DNA of 40,757 nucleotides from Sphingobacterium litopenaei (GCF_014692495.1 NZ_JACOIJ010000028.1:1-40757), one strand, 5' to 3'. Shown: positions 32,364 through 40,750, numbered from the stretch's first letter. The notes: generated by a model not told the origin, from the letters alone. Translations and numbers: made by a program.

Positions 32364-33008
32364 ATGAAAATTACAGGAATATTAACCTTTGCGCTATCGC
32401 TTTTCATTTTAATTGGGAGTGTAAATGCGCAAAGCAATGAAGTTAAAATTTCCAAATTAGTATTGGATAAGAAAGAGAAGAAAGTGTTCGCTGAGCGCAA
32501 TCGAGATTCTTCTGCTGTGGTCCATATAGACACACTGATAATGAAAGACAAATCTTCTTTGCAGTTTTATGGCAAAAAAGATGTAAAGCTAATAGTGGGT
32601 TATGCAGAGATTGGGGATAAAGTATTTATCAGCGGTCGTGCAGGACAAAATAATGCGTCAAATTTTGATATTGATATTAACTTCCAAAAGTTAGGTTCAT
32701 TATACGTTGTTGCTCGGGGGCAGGACGCCAACAATGGAACTAAAACCGATCCAAATGGAGATGCGGGAGATATCAATATCGTTTATAATGCGCAGGGTAT
32801 TACACCTCAGACTGAGAATAAAAAGGCTAATAATTATTTACACACGGATGTAACACCAGGAGGTTTGCGTGTCACGCCTTCTTCGGATTTGAGAAATATT
32901 TATGATCAAATCAGCCGTTCTGCACCCGGACTGCGTGGGGTACCTCAGGGACAGATTTATTCTGGTTCTCCAGGTAAAGAGGGAAAAGTAACCATTACCG
33001 CGAAATAA
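32364..33008 (+). CDS. Secreted protein of unknown function downstream of lpxB
   Basis: 214 aa with a clear signal peptide (cut after SVNA, about residue 22). The mature protein is Gly/Asn/Asp-rich with a repeated small-residue pattern: FYGKKDVKLIVGYAEIGDKVFISGRAGQNNASNFDIDINFQKLGSLYVVARG, then DANNGTKTDPNGDAGDINIVYN, and a final GSPGKEGKVTITAK. This resembles beta-rich extracellular or envelope proteins, but I recognise no domain. It sits 16 bp after lpxB, shares the downstream terminator and probably belongs to the same transcript, hinting at an envelope role. Confidence 0.85.
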   Translation: MKITGILTFALSLFILIGSVNAQSNEVKISKLVLDKKEKKVFAERNRDSSAVVHIDTLIMKDKSSLQFYGKKDVKLIVGYAEIGDKVFISGRAGQNNASNFDIDINFQKLGSLYVVARGQDANNGTKTDPNGDAGDINIVYNAQGITPQTENKKANNYLHTDVTPGGLRVTPSSDLRNIYDQISRSAPGLRGVPQGQIYSGSPGKEGKVTITAK

Positions 33009-33042
33009 AAGAAAACCTTCCGAATGGAAGGTTTTCTTTTTT
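33007..33042 (+). terminator. Terminator after the lpxB operon
   Basis: Perfect 15-bp stem AAAAGAAAACCTTCC / GGAAGGTTTTCTTTT with GAAT loop, followed by Ts. It overlaps the end of the upstream stop codon region. Confidence 0.93.
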
Positions 33043-33059
33043 ACTCAAAATAGATTCCG

Positions 33060-33067
33060 TAATTTTG
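33060..33067 (+). promoter_or_regulatory. -7 element TAATTTTG of the FUSC-like gene
   Basis: Exact TAnnTTTG, 19 bp before ATG 33087, directly after the preceding terminator. No clear -33 TTTG. Confidence 0.55.
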
Positions 33068-33086
33068 CAGTACAAATCAAACCTTA

Positions 33087-33596
33087 ATGCTCGACAAACT
33101 GCTTAAAAGAATCGTATCATCTCCCCTACTTATCTACATTATTAGATGTTGTATAGGATTTTTGATCGGTTATAAGCTGTACATTGAGTTTCCAGATTTT
33201 GAGCTCTTTTGGACCTTACTTTCCATTATCCTCGTTATTTCACCTGAGGAAAAAGATACGCGAAGATTATCCACAGAACGGTTTAAATCCAATTTTATAG
33301 GTTCTGCTGTCGCCATGCTTTTATTGTTATTCCTCGAACCTTCTGTCTATTCTATACTATTGGGTGTATTTATAACTATCGTAGTATGTCGACTTTTCAA
33401 TGTATTAAATATGGCACGAGTAGCTTTGGTCGCTTTACTCATTATTATGGTTCAACCACACGAATCCTCCATGGTAGAAGCACCAATTTATCGTTTTGGT
33501 TCCGTGGCTGTAGGTTGTATCATAGGTTTATTGATTGTGGTATTTACCTCCATGATATTCCGTCCTTTGAAAAGAAAATTCGGAATACCTTATTAG
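33087..33596 (+). CDS. FUSC/ArAE-like membrane protein
   Basis: 169 aa with about five to six membrane helices (IIRCCIGFLIGYKLYI, FWTLLSIILVISP, FIGSAVAMLLLLFLEP, VYSILLGVFITIVVCRLF, ARVALVALLIIMVQP, FGSVAVGCIIGLLIVVFTSMIF). The loop EKDTRRLSTERFKSNFIGSAV and the segment YRFGSVAVGCIIG are typical of the FUSC half-repeat found in aromatic acid or fusaric acid efflux proteins. It has only the membrane half and no cytoplasmic domain, so it may work as an oligomer. Substrate unknown. It converges on the fucosidase gene. Confidence 0.8.
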   Translation: MLDKLLKRIVSSPLLIYIIRCCIGFLIGYKLYIEFPDFELFWTLLSIILVISPEEKDTRRLSTERFKSNFIGSAVAMLLLLFLEPSVYSILLGVFITIVVCRLFNVLNMARVALVALLIIMVQPHESSMVEAPIYRFGSVAVGCIIGLLIVVFTSMIFRPLKRKFGIPY

Positions 33597-33606
33597 ACAT
33601 TCCGAA
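33575..33606 (-). terminator. Terminator of the fucosidase gene
   Basis: Stem ATTCCGAA / TTCGGAAT (33599-33606 with 33579-33586), followed on the minus strand by TTTTC, 9 bp past the fucosidase stop codon. It overlaps the end of the FUSC-like gene. Confidence 0.6.
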
Positions 33607-33615
33607 CTCTATTAT

Positions 33616-35442
33616 TTACAAATTACTTTCTATAGCTTTTACTTCTTCTTTGTGCAATTCTATTGGTTTGTCTAATAAAACAGCGATCACAGTCATATGT
33701 TTATCCAGTCTATTTTCGGGGATATCAATATAAATAATTCCTGGTCGATCAGACCAATACAATTTGTTGAAAATTTGGTGCCCTATCATTGAGCCTTCTC
33801 CTACAATACGAATTCTTGATATTGCATTTTTAATACCTTTCAAAGCAATTGGTCCTGTCGGTTTTCCTTCCACAAATAGATATAAGGTCTGTCTGTCTGG
33901 AGAAAGCGCAGAATAACCATTATAGTGATTTCCATCAATACCTTTTTTTGCATCATACAATACTTCAGCATGTTTTTTCACCCATTGATTGACGGTTTCC
34001 GAAGCAAAGTGTATGTCTTTATCAATCTCACTCGCATCATCATTCAATTTTCCTTTGAATAAATTAGCACCAATACTCGTGTTTCTTACTATTTCTTTTA
34101 TACCCGCATAAGGATGCGCTATAGTATGCACAAATTTTAAATCTGTAGGAACGATTATTCGTTTTAAATTAAAAGTTGGCTTTTCTTCAAATTCAACAGC
34201 TAATACAGTTACTGTCGGATCAAAAGTAATATCCTCTAATCCCACTAATAAAGTTTGTTGTGTAAAATCGAAAGTCAACTTCTCTCCACTTCCAACTACT
34301 TTTACACTTTTAGGTCTTGATTGCAAACTAGAAAGAACGATTTGTTCTTTCACATTTTCTAAGTATATATATAAGGTTTTACCATCTTTAGAAAAAGCAT
34401 TCTTCTCAAAAATATACTCAGAACCGATACCAGCTCGTGTGCCATATACCGCTTCTGTATGTTTCTTTGTCCAGCGACCTAATTCTTTTAAAATCTCTAT
34501 TTGCTCGTGGGGAATAGTTCCATCTTCCTTAGGACCAATATCTAACAATAAATTGCCTCCCATGGATATACAATCTACCAGCGTTCGCACGATCATATTG
34601 GGTGTTTTATAATTGTGGTCAAAATGCTGATATCCCCAGGAGTCATTCATGGTATAGCACAATTCCCAATATCTACCTTTAGGTCTTTCTACAGGAATTC
34701 CTTGCTCAGGTGTTTCATAATCTCCATGATGATTTAAACGTGAATTGATGATAATATTTGGATTGTACTTTCGTAATAAATTCAAACTTTCTTCAGCTTT
34801 CCATTCTTCTGATGAATGTTCCCAATCGCCATCAAACCACAATAAATCTGGTTTGAATTGCTGTGAAATTTCGGTTAATTGTGTTTGATAAAAATCCACA
34901 AAGTTTCCCCATCGTTGAGGTTCTTGCTTTAAATCATAACGCTTTTGAGTTTTGGTTTTGATATCATAATAAGGATGACTCCAATCGGGTAGTGAAAAAT
35001 AAATTCCTGTTTTCAGATTCGATTTTTTCACCGCCTGAATGAAAGGCGTAAGCACATCCTTTTTTGCGACAGCATCTTTTGCTGTAGATAAACCTTTCTC
35101 CGCTTTGGTATCCCAAAGTGCTATTCCATCGTGATGTTTCGACGTAATTACAGTGTATTTAGCTCCTGACTCTTCAATCAGTTTAACCCACTGTTGCGGA
35201 TTATAATTTTTTCCCGTGAAACCATTTAATTGTTCAAGATAATTTTCATGACTTGTGTAGTTGTTGAAAAAAGACCACGACTCCGATAAGCCATTAACCG
35301 CATAAATTCCCCAATGAATAAAAATGCCCAATTTCGCGTCATCAAACCATTCCATCTTCTGGGATTCCTTCGTTAGTGTGTTTTGGGCAAAAGTTGGAAG
35401 CGCAATTATGCAGTACAAAACTGCAAAAAGTTTATTTTTCAT
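33616..35442 (-). CDS. Alpha-L-fucosidase (GH29) with duplicated C-terminal domain
   Basis: 608 aa from ATG 35442, chosen because a signal peptide (MKNKLFAVLYCIIALPTFAQ) starts there; the frame upstream to 35589 runs into rnhA on the other strand and is not coding. The GH29 barrel has WFDDAKLGIFIHWGIYAV (32-49), TSKHHDGIALWD (100-111) and the nucleophile D204 in LLWFDGDW. LLLDIGPKEDGTIP (298-311) closes the barrel. After it, a beta-sandwich unit occurs twice: 321-422 (GRWTKKHTEAVYGTRAGIG) and about 484-595 (NQWVKKHAEVLYDAKKGID). It should release L-fucose from glycans in the periplasm. The nearest SusC/SusD pair is 11 kb away. Confidence 0.93.
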   Translation of the reverse strand: MKNKLFAVLYCIIALPTFAQNTLTKESQKMEWFDDAKLGIFIHWGIYAVNGLSESWSFFNNYTSHENYLEQLNGFTGKNYNPQQWVKLIEESGAKYTVITSKHHDGIALWDTKAEKGLSTAKDAVAKKDVLTPFIQAVKKSNLKTGIYFSLPDWSHPYYDIKTKTQKRYDLKQEPQRWGNFVDFYQTQLTEISQQFKPDLLWFDGDWEHSSEEWKAEESLNLLRKYNPNIIINSRLNHHGDYETPEQGIPVERPKGRYWELCYTMNDSWGYQHFDHNYKTPNMIVRTLVDCISMGGNLLLDIGPKEDGTIPHEQIEILKELGRWTKKHTEAVYGTRAGIGSEYIFEKNAFSKDGKTLYIYLENVKEQIVLSSLQSRPKSVKVVGSGEKLTFDFTQQTLLVGLEDITFDPTVTVLAVEFEEKPTFNLKRIIVPTDLKFVHTIAHPYAGIKEIVRNTSIGANLFKGKLNDDASEIDKDIHFASETVNQWVKKHAEVLYDAKKGIDGNHYNGYSALSPDRQTLYLFVEGKPTGPIALKGIKNAISRIRIVGEGSMIGHQIFNKLYWSDRPGIIYIDIPENRLDKHMTVIAVLLDKPIELHKEEVKAIESNL

Positions 35443-35513
35443 AATGCTAAAAGGTTTACCCTTTAAAAATAAGTATTTAAAATATGTAAACCGAATAATG
35501 AAAAGCAAAATCG

Positions 35514-35521
35514 TATTTTTG
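35514..35521 (+). promoter_or_regulatory. -7 element TATTTTTG of rnhA
   Basis: Exact TAnnTTTG only 6 bp before the ATG at 35528, which predicts an almost leaderless transcript. Confidence 0.55.
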
Positions 35522-35527
35522 TAGATA

Positions 35528-36031
35528 ATGATTGAATTATATACAGACGGCGCCTCAAGTGGCAATCCTGGTCCAGGTGGATATGGCACTATTTTACGTA
35601 CAATATATACGGGATCGAATCCTGATTTTCAAGGCAAATTAATTGAGAAAGAATTTTCGGGAGGATACCGCAAAACAACAAATAACCGCATGGAATTGAT
35701 GGCGGTGATTGTGGGTTTGGAAGCACTAAAAAATATAAAACAAAAAGTCACAATCTATTCCGATTCCAAATATTTTATCGATGCTATTGATAAAAAATGG
35801 ATCAATGGTTGGATTCAAAAAGGATTTGCTGGCAAAAAAAACAAAGACCTTTGGATGCGATTAATGCAATCCTACAAATTGCACGATGTGAAATTGGTTT
35901 GGGTAAAAGGACATGCGGGCCATCCTTTAAATGAGCGTTGCGACAGATTAGCCGTTGCTGCTTCCAAAGATCCGTTGAAATGGCAAATTGATTCTGTATT
36001 TGAAGCCGAAGAGAAAATGGGATTGTTGTAA
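35528..36031 (+). CDS. rnhA: Ribonuclease HI
   Basis: 167-aa RNase HI that cuts the RNA strand of RNA:DNA hybrids. The catalytic residues are D7 ([17 protein letters not shown]), E56 (RMELMAV), D79 (IYSDSKYF) and D139 (NERCDRLA), with H129 in VKGHAGHP. The basic-protrusion region is present ([12 protein letters not shown]). Length slightly exceeds E. coli RNase HI because of a loop near 25-45 and a C-terminal tail. The hypoxanthine-DNA glycosylase gene follows by 11 bp, so the two repair genes are probably co-transcribed. Confidence 0.96.
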   Translation: MIELYTDGASSGNPGPGGYGTILRTIYTGSNPDFQGKLIEKEFSGGYRKTTNNRMELMAVIVGLEALKNIKQKVTIYSDSKYFIDAIDKKWINGWIQKGFAGKKNKDLWMRLMQSYKLHDVKLVWVKGHAGHPLNERCDRLAVAASKDPLKWQIDSVFEAEEKMGLL

Positions 36032-36042
36032 TTTATAGAAAT

Positions 36043-36522
36043 ATGCTCAAACAATCTTTTGCTCCGATAATTCCAAATCAACCTAGAATACTTATTCTTG
36101 GCTCTTTGCCAGGAGATTTATCTATTGCGAAAGACCAATATTATGCGCATCCTCAAAATAGATTTTGGAAAGTGCTATTTGCACTTTTTGAGCAAGAATT
36201 TACATCTGATTATTCTGAGAGAATAAAGCTCCTTCATCAACAGCAGATTGCTCTTTGGGATGTATGCGCTTCGGCTATTCGTCCCGGAAGTATGGACACG
36301 GATATTTCGGAAGTTATTCCAAATACAATCCCTCAATTATTAGCTGAAAAGCCAGCTATTTCAAATGTTATTTTTAACGGGCAAAAAGCTCAAAAACTTT
36401 TTGAGAAGTATTTCAAAAAGCAAGAAAACCTAAATTATATCACCTTACCGAGTACTAGCCCTGCCAACGCACAGTTCTCAATTGAAAAACTCTTGCAGCA
36501 TTGGGAAATTATAAAAATTTAA
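36043..36522 (+). CDS. DNA-deoxyinosine (hypoxanthine-DNA) glycosylase, UDG superfamily
   Basis: 159-aa UDG-fold glycosylase. The first motif is ILGSLPGDLSIAKDQYYAHPQNRFWKVL, the family-6 (hypoxanthine-DNA glycosylase) form of the uracil-DNA glycosylase motif. LWDVCASAIRPGSMDTDI follows, and the last motif is LPSTSPAN. It should remove hypoxanthine from deaminated adenines in DNA. It lacks the canonical GQDPYH of family 1. It lies 11 bp after rnhA on the same strand. Substrate is assigned by resemblance to the deoxyinosine glycosylase family; a Mug-like mismatch glycosylase is the alternative. Confidence 0.85.
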   Translation: MLKQSFAPIIPNQPRILILGSLPGDLSIAKDQYYAHPQNRFWKVLFALFEQEFTSDYSERIKLLHQQQIALWDVCASAIRPGSMDTDISEVIPNTIPQLLAEKPAISNVIFNGQKAQKLFEKYFKKQENLNYITLPSTSPANAQFSIEKLLQHWEIIKI

Positions 36523-36582
36523 TCGTGGAAAACTGCGATATAGTGTTTGTAAAAAACTTTAGCTATAATCATATGCTTTGAT

Positions 36583-36590
36583 TATTTTTG
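36583..36590 (+). promoter_or_regulatory. -7 element TATTTTTG of purM
   Basis: Exact TAnnTTTG just 7 bp before ATG 36598, so transcription would start within a few bases of the start codon. Confidence 0.55.
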
Positions 36591-36597
36591 TGGCAAG

Positions 36598-37776
36598 ATG
36601 TCAGACTTAAAATACAACCAAAGAGGTGTATCCGCTGGGAAAGAGGATGTACACAATGCCATAAAAAATATCGACAAAGGTTTATACCCCAAAGCTTTCT
36701 GCAAAATCATCCCTGATATATTGGGTGGTGATGAACAATGGTGCAACATTATGCACGCAGATGGTGCTGGTACTAAATCGTCTTTAGCATACGTATATTG
36801 GAAAGAAACTGGCGATATCTCCGTTTGGAAAGGTATTGCGCAAGATGCCATCATCATGAATTTAGATGATTTGTTGTGTGTCGGAGCAATTGATAATATC
36901 ATTTTATCATCCACAATTGGACGTAACAAAAACAATATTCCGGGTGAAGTAATCGCTGAAATCATCAACGGTACAGAAGAAATTTTGGCTGAATTGCGAG
37001 AAATGGGAGTAGGCATCTACTCTACAGGTGGTGAAACTGCTGATGTGGGTGATCTGGTACGCACAATCATCGTAGATAGTACGGTAACTTGCCGTATGAA
37101 ACGCGAAGATGTAATTTCTAACCACAATATCAAACCAGGCAATGTAATCGTTGGTTTGGCATCATACGGAAAAGCGACTTACGAAAAAGAATACAACGGC
37201 GGCATGGGTTCTAATGGTTTGACTTCCGCTCGTCACGACGTATTTAGCAAATATATTGCAGAGAAATATCCTGAAAGTTTCGACCCAGCAGTTCCTTACG
37301 ATTTAGTATTTGCTGGTGGTAAAGCATTGACCGATAAAATCACCACAGAAACTGGCGAAGTAGTAACAGCAGGTAAATTAGTATTATCTCCTACGCGTAC
37401 CTACGCGCCTGTGATCAAACAAATCTTAGACAAATACCGTTCACAAATTGACGGTATGGTACACTGTTCGGGTGGTGCACAAACTAAAGTGCTTCACTTT
37501 GTGGATAATGTACACGTCATCAAAGATAACTTATTCCCTATTCCTCCACTTTTTGAATTAATTCAAAAAGAATCGAATACAGATTGGCAAGAAATGTACA
37601 AAGTATTCAATATGGGACACCGCATGGAATTATACGTTTCGGAAGAAATTGCGCAAGATATTATTGCTATTTCTGAATCGTTTGGCATTCCTGCACAGAT
37701 TATTGGTCGTGTAGAAGCGAGCGACAAAAAACAAGTGACAGTTCAGTCGCCTTACGGCACATTTATCTACGAATAA
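36598..37776 (+). CDS. purM: Phosphoribosylformylglycinamidine cyclo-ligase (AIR synthase), Bacteroidota type
   Basis: 392-aa PurM, which closes the imidazole ring in purine synthesis (FGAM + ATP to AIR). The PurM/HypE-type ATP fold is recognisable: RGVSAGKEDVHNAI at the start, MHADGAGTKSSLAY, the DAIIMNLDDLLCVGA block, STGGETADVGD and the glycine-rich GLASYGKATYEKEYNGGMGSNGLTSAR. This long form, differing from the 345-aa E. coli enzyme, is usual in Bacteroidota. The RimB-like gene starts 5 bp downstream with GTG. The window has no other pur genes. Confidence 0.93.
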   Translation: MSDLKYNQRGVSAGKEDVHNAIKNIDKGLYPKAFCKIIPDILGGDEQWCNIMHADGAGTKSSLAYVYWKETGDISVWKGIAQDAIIMNLDDLLCVGAIDNIILSSTIGRNKNNIPGEVIAEIINGTEEILAELREMGVGIYSTGGETADVGDLVRTIIVDSTVTCRMKREDVISNHNIKPGNVIVGLASYGKATYEKEYNGGMGSNGLTSARHDVFSKYIAEKYPESFDPAVPYDLVFAGGKALTDKITTETGEVVTAGKLVLSPTRTYAPVIKQILDKYRSQIDGMVHCSGGAQTKVLHFVDNVHVIKDNLFPIPPLFELIQKESNTDWQEMYKVFNMGHRMELYVSEEIAQDIIAISESFGIPAQIIGRVEASDKKQVTVQSPYGTFIYE

Positions 37777-37781
37777 TATTT

Positions 37782-38213
37782 GTGAAAGATAAGCTCATCA
37801 TTGGTCGCACAGAGATTATTGACCTTCCTGAATTGGGAATGTACAATATCGAAGCAAAGATTGATACCGGAGCAGACACTTCAGTTTTACATTGTGAGGA
37901 TTTCGAAATCACGGAAAAGAATGATCAGCGTTTTATTACCTGTCACATCAAACCGCATTTAGAAGACGAAGAAATCCTCACCATTATCTTTCCGATACAT
38001 CGCGAGAGAGTAGTCAAAAGTTCATTTGGACAGACAGAAACGAGACATATTTTTGTAACAAAAATCAGAATGTTTGATCAGCTATATGATATCAAATTGT
38101 CCCTCCGCGATCGTTCTTCCATGTCCTACCCCATGTTATTAGGTAGAAATTTCATTAGTAAGAAATTTCTTGTGGATGTTTCAAAAAAGAACTTAGCCTC
38201 TAATTCCTTTTAA
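37782..38213 (+). CDS. RimB-like retropepsin-type (ATP-dependent zinc) protease
   Basis: 143 aa starting at GTG 37782, 5 bp after purM. The motif AKIDTGADTSVLHC (D28 as the likely catalytic Asp) places it in the Zn_protease/RimB family of retropepsin-like proteins; YPMLLGRNFI near 128-137 is the second conserved block. Family members are encoded next to rimK, and in Pseudomonas the RimB homolog trims the glutamate tail that RimK adds to ribosomal protein S6. The same partnership is likely here because rimK follows 59 bp downstream. No signal peptide, so it is cytoplasmic. Confidence 0.87.
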   Translation: MKDKLIIGRTEIIDLPELGMYNIEAKIDTGADTSVLHCEDFEITEKNDQRFITCHIKPHLEDEEILTIIFPIHRERVVKSSFGQTETRHIFVTKIRMFDQLYDIKLSLRDRSSMSYPMLLGRNFISKKFLVDVSKKNLASNSF

Positions 38214-38272
38214 TAGGATTAAAACCAATTATATAGTTTCTTGTTTATAGCATAGTTTAACACGCATTTTTT

Positions 38273-39208
38273 GTGAAAATAGCAGTCTTATCGACCAATA
38301 AAAACATCTATTCGACACGTCGTCTAGTAGAAGCAGCAATAGCACGTGGGCATGAATGTATTGTCATGGACCACAGCAAATGTTATGTAGGTATCCAACA
38401 AGGAAAACCTAGCATTCATTACAAAGGACAGGATATCAACGATATCGATGCCATCATACCTCGAATAGGATCATCCGTGACGTTTTATGGGTCAGCGATT
38501 GTTCGTCAATTCGAAGTTATGGATGTGATTTCGGCAAATCCAAGTCAAGCCATCACACGTTCTCGAGATAAGTTGCGTTGTATGCAAATACTTTCAGGTG
38601 CAGGTTTAGGATTACCAACTACAGGTTTTGCACGTATGGCTTCTGATGTAGATGATTTGATCAACATGGTTGGAGGAGCGCCTCTCGTTATCAAATTATT
38701 AGAAGGAACGCAGGGTATTGGTGTAGTATTAGCAGAAACAAAGAAAGCAGCATCTTCAGTAATTGAAGCTTTTTATGGTCTTGGAAACAATATTTTGATT
38801 CAAGAATACATCAAAGAAGCTAAAGGTTCGGATATTAGAGCTTTTGTAGTAGATGGGAAAGTCGTAGGCGCTATGAAGCGTACCGCAAAAGAAGGAGAAT
38901 TTCGTTCGAATCTTCACCGTGGAGGCTCAGCTGAAATTATCAAATTAACACGCAAAGAAAAAGAAACGGCAGTAGCGGCGGCAAAAGCCATGGGATTAAC
39001 TGTTGCAGGAGTAGATATGCTTCAATCTTCAAGAGGACCGTTGATTTTGGAAGTTAATTCTTCACCTGGTTTAGAAGGTATTGAAAAAGCAACGCAAAAA
39101 GATATTGCAGCAGAAATCATAAAGTATTTAGAAAGACAATATGATTTCAAACAGCAAAATAAACCTACGACGACCAAACGTAGGGTAAAAAAAGAAAGCA
39201 AGCTTTAA
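38273..39208 (+). CDS. rimK: RimK-type ATP-grasp ligase (ribosomal protein S6-L-glutamate ligase)
   Basis: 311 aa starting at GTG 38273. The N-terminal part ([22 protein letters not shown]) and [19 protein letters not shown] are typical of RimK. The ATP-grasp core follows: [62 protein letters not shown] and the metal-binding [15 protein letters not shown]. It adds glutamates to the C-terminus of ribosomal protein S6 in E. coli; the target here is inferred. The basic tail ([10 protein letters not shown]) is extra compared with E. coli RimK. The stop codon lies in the loop of the terminator hairpin. Confidence 0.92.
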   Translation: MKIAVLSTNKNIYSTRRLVEAAIARGHECIVMDHSKCYVGIQQGKPSIHYKGQDINDIDAIIPRIGSSVTFYGSAIVRQFEVMDVISANPSQAITRSRDKLRCMQILSGAGLGLPTTGFARMASDVDDLINMVGGAPLVIKLLEGTQGIGVVLAETKKAASSVIEAFYGLGNNILIQEYIKEAKGSDIRAFVVDGKVVGAMKRTAKEGEFRSNLHRGGSAEIIKLTRKEKETAVAAAKAMGLTVAGVDMLQSSRGPLILEVNSSPGLEGIEKATQKDIAAEIIKYLERQYDFKQQNKPTTTKRRVKKESKL

Positions 39209-39221
39209 TAGCTTGCTTTCT
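39193..39221 (+). terminator. Terminator of the purM-rimK region
   Basis: Perfect 12-bp stem AGAAAGCAAGCT / AGCTTGCTTTCT with loop TTAAT containing the rimK stop codon. The gene on the other side (mnmA) is convergent. Confidence 0.85.
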
Positions 39222-39241
39222 CTAGATATATTTAATATTAC

Positions 39242-40333
39242 TTATTTCATCAAAAATCCACCACCCAAAAGATCGTTTCCTTCGTAGAATACAGCAGATT
39301 GTCCTGGAGCAATACCTTTTACAGCATGTGGGAAATCCACTTGCATCGTGTCTCCGTGTTGTGTTAAGATAGATTGTGCACCTGAATCTTTGTAACGGAT
39401 CTTCGTAACCGCTTCCATCGGCTCTTCAATTGAAGCATATTTCACCAAATTGATATTACGCACCCAAGCTTGTGTTTTTTCCAACTCATGCTCTTCGCCT
39501 AATACTACCGAATTACTTTCTGGCAAGATTTCAATCACAAACATCGGTTTACCCAAGGCAATACCTAATCCTTTACGTTGTCCAATCGTGAAGTAAGGAT
39601 AACCAATATGTTTTCCCACTACAGTACCATCCGATAAGATGAAGTTACCTGGTCCGATCTCTTGATCCAAAGAAGGTCTTTTGTGTCTTAAGAAGTCACG
39701 GTAATCATTATTCGGTACGAAACAGATCTCATAGCTCTCAGATTTATTCGCCAATTCTTGTTGCCCCATATCCAAAGCCATTTGTTTGATTTCTGACTTA
39801 CGGAAAGATCCTAAAGGAAATTGCGTACGCGCTAAATTTTCCTGCGACACTCCCCAAAGTACATAAGACTGATCCTTATGCTCATCCAATCCTTTTGAAA
39901 TTACAAAACGACCATTATCATGCTGACGAATATTAGCATAGTGCCCTGTAGCTATAAATTCACAATCCAATTTATCTGCACGCTTAATCAAAGCTTCCCA
40001 CTTGATGTGTGTATTACATAGCACACATGGATTAGGTGTACGACCTGCAATATACTCATCCACAAAATTGTCAATGACATAATCACCAAATTCGTTACGT
40101 ATATCTAGTATGTAGTGTGGGAAACCATAACTTACAGCTAATGAACGCGCATCATTGATACTGTCCAAGCTACAACAGCCTGTTTCCTTCGATGATCCAC
40201 CGGAACTTGCATAGTCCCAAGTTTTCATCGTAATACCGATCACTTCATAGCCCTGTTCGTGCAACATTACAGCCGCAACTGAACTGTCTACACCACCACT
40301 CATCGCGACCAATACTCTACCCTTTTTACTCAT
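39242..40333 (-). CDS. mnmA: tRNA-specific 2-thiouridylase MnmA
   Basis: 363-aa MnmA, which thiolates U34 of tRNA-Glu, -Gln and -Lys. The PP-loop motif MSGGVDSSVA is at residues 11-20. The nucleophile is C103 in TPNPCVLCN and the partner Cys lies in SYEICFVP. GHYAN and the C-terminal beta domain (VLGEEHELEKTQAWVRNINL, IAPGQSAVFYEGNDLLGGGFL) are present. A CC pair in ETGCCSLDS (53-54) is common in this branch. Its promoter -7 TATCTTTG lies at 40358-40351 on the minus strand. The tRNA-Phe array is divergent from it. Confidence 0.97.
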   Translation of the reverse strand: MSKKGRVLVAMSGGVDSSVAAVMLHEQGYEVIGITMKTWDYASSGGSSKETGCCSLDSINDARSLAVSYGFPHYILDIRNEFGDYVIDNFVDEYIAGRTPNPCVLCNTHIKWEALIKRADKLDCEFIATGHYANIRQHDNGRFVISKGLDEHKDQSYVLWGVSQENLARTQFPLGSFRKSEIKQMALDMGQQELANKSESYEICFVPNNDYRDFLRHKRPSLDQEIGPGNFILSDGTVVGKHIGYPYFTIGQRKGLGIALGKPMFVIEILPESNSVVLGEEHELEKTQAWVRNINLVKYASIEEPMEAVTKIRYKDSGAQSILTQHGDTMQVDFPHAVKGIAPGQSAVFYEGNDLLGGGFLMK

Positions 40334-40350
40334 ATCAAATTATTAAAGTG

Positions 40351-40358
40351 CAAAGATA
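40351..40358 (-). promoter_or_regulatory. -7 element TATCTTTG of mnmA
   Basis: Exact TAnnTTTG on the minus strand, 17 bp before the mnmA ATG. No clear -33 TTTG. Confidence 0.6.
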
Positions 40359-40477
40359 CCCTTAATTCCTTTATTAACGTGTTTATTTCATGTAATTTTA
40401 TCTCAATCAAAATCAAGGAATTGGAAAAAATACCGAAAATAATTACTTGGAATGTTTTAGAATTAAAAAAAAGAAGC

Positions 40478-40485
40478 TACATTTG
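40478..40485 (+). promoter_or_regulatory. -7 element TACATTTG of the tRNA-Phe array
   Basis: Exact TAnnTTTG with a T-rich -33 region (TTTT, 40454-40457) 20 bp upstream, 33 bp before the first tRNA gene. Confidence 0.6.
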
Positions 40486-40518
40486 CAACGCAACAAGGGA
40501 ACAAATAGTTGCTAAAAA

Positions 40519-40594
40519 GGTGCCATAGCTCAGTTGGTAGAGCAAAGGACTGAAAATCCTTGTGTCGCTGGTTCGAATCCAGCTGGCACCACCA
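40519..40594 (+). tRNA. tRNA-Phe(GAA), first copy
   Basis: 76 nt with the 3' CCA encoded. Acceptor GGTGCCA / TGGCACC, D arm GCTC/GAGC, anticodon stem AAGGA/TCCTT with loop CTGAAAA (anticodon GAA), 5-nt variable loop, T arm GCTGG-TTCGAAT-CCAGC. No mismatches. Confidence 0.97.
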
Positions 40595-40634
40595 CTAAAA
40601 CTGAAAGTAACAGTTTCAAATCAAAAACTTAAAA

Positions 40635-40710
40635 GGTGCCATAGCTCAGTTGGTAGAGCAAAGGACTGAAAATCCTTGTGTCGCTGGTTCGAATCCAGCT
40701 GGCACCACCA
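40635..40710 (+). tRNA. tRNA-Phe(GAA), second copy
   Basis: Identical to the first copy over all 76 nt, 116 bp downstream. Confidence 0.97.
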
Positions 40711-40750
40711 CTAAAACTGAAAGTAACAGTTTCAAATCAAAAACTTAAAA

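Noticed and set aside
17617..35442. SusC/SusD and the GH29 fucosidase as one polysaccharide utilisation locus
   Set aside because: They are about 11 kb apart, separated by the arginine operon, lpxB and other unrelated genes on both strands.
35443..35589. Longer N-terminus for the fucosidase
   Set aside because: It would precede a good signal peptide and overlap rnhA on the opposite strand; ATG 35442 is the better start.
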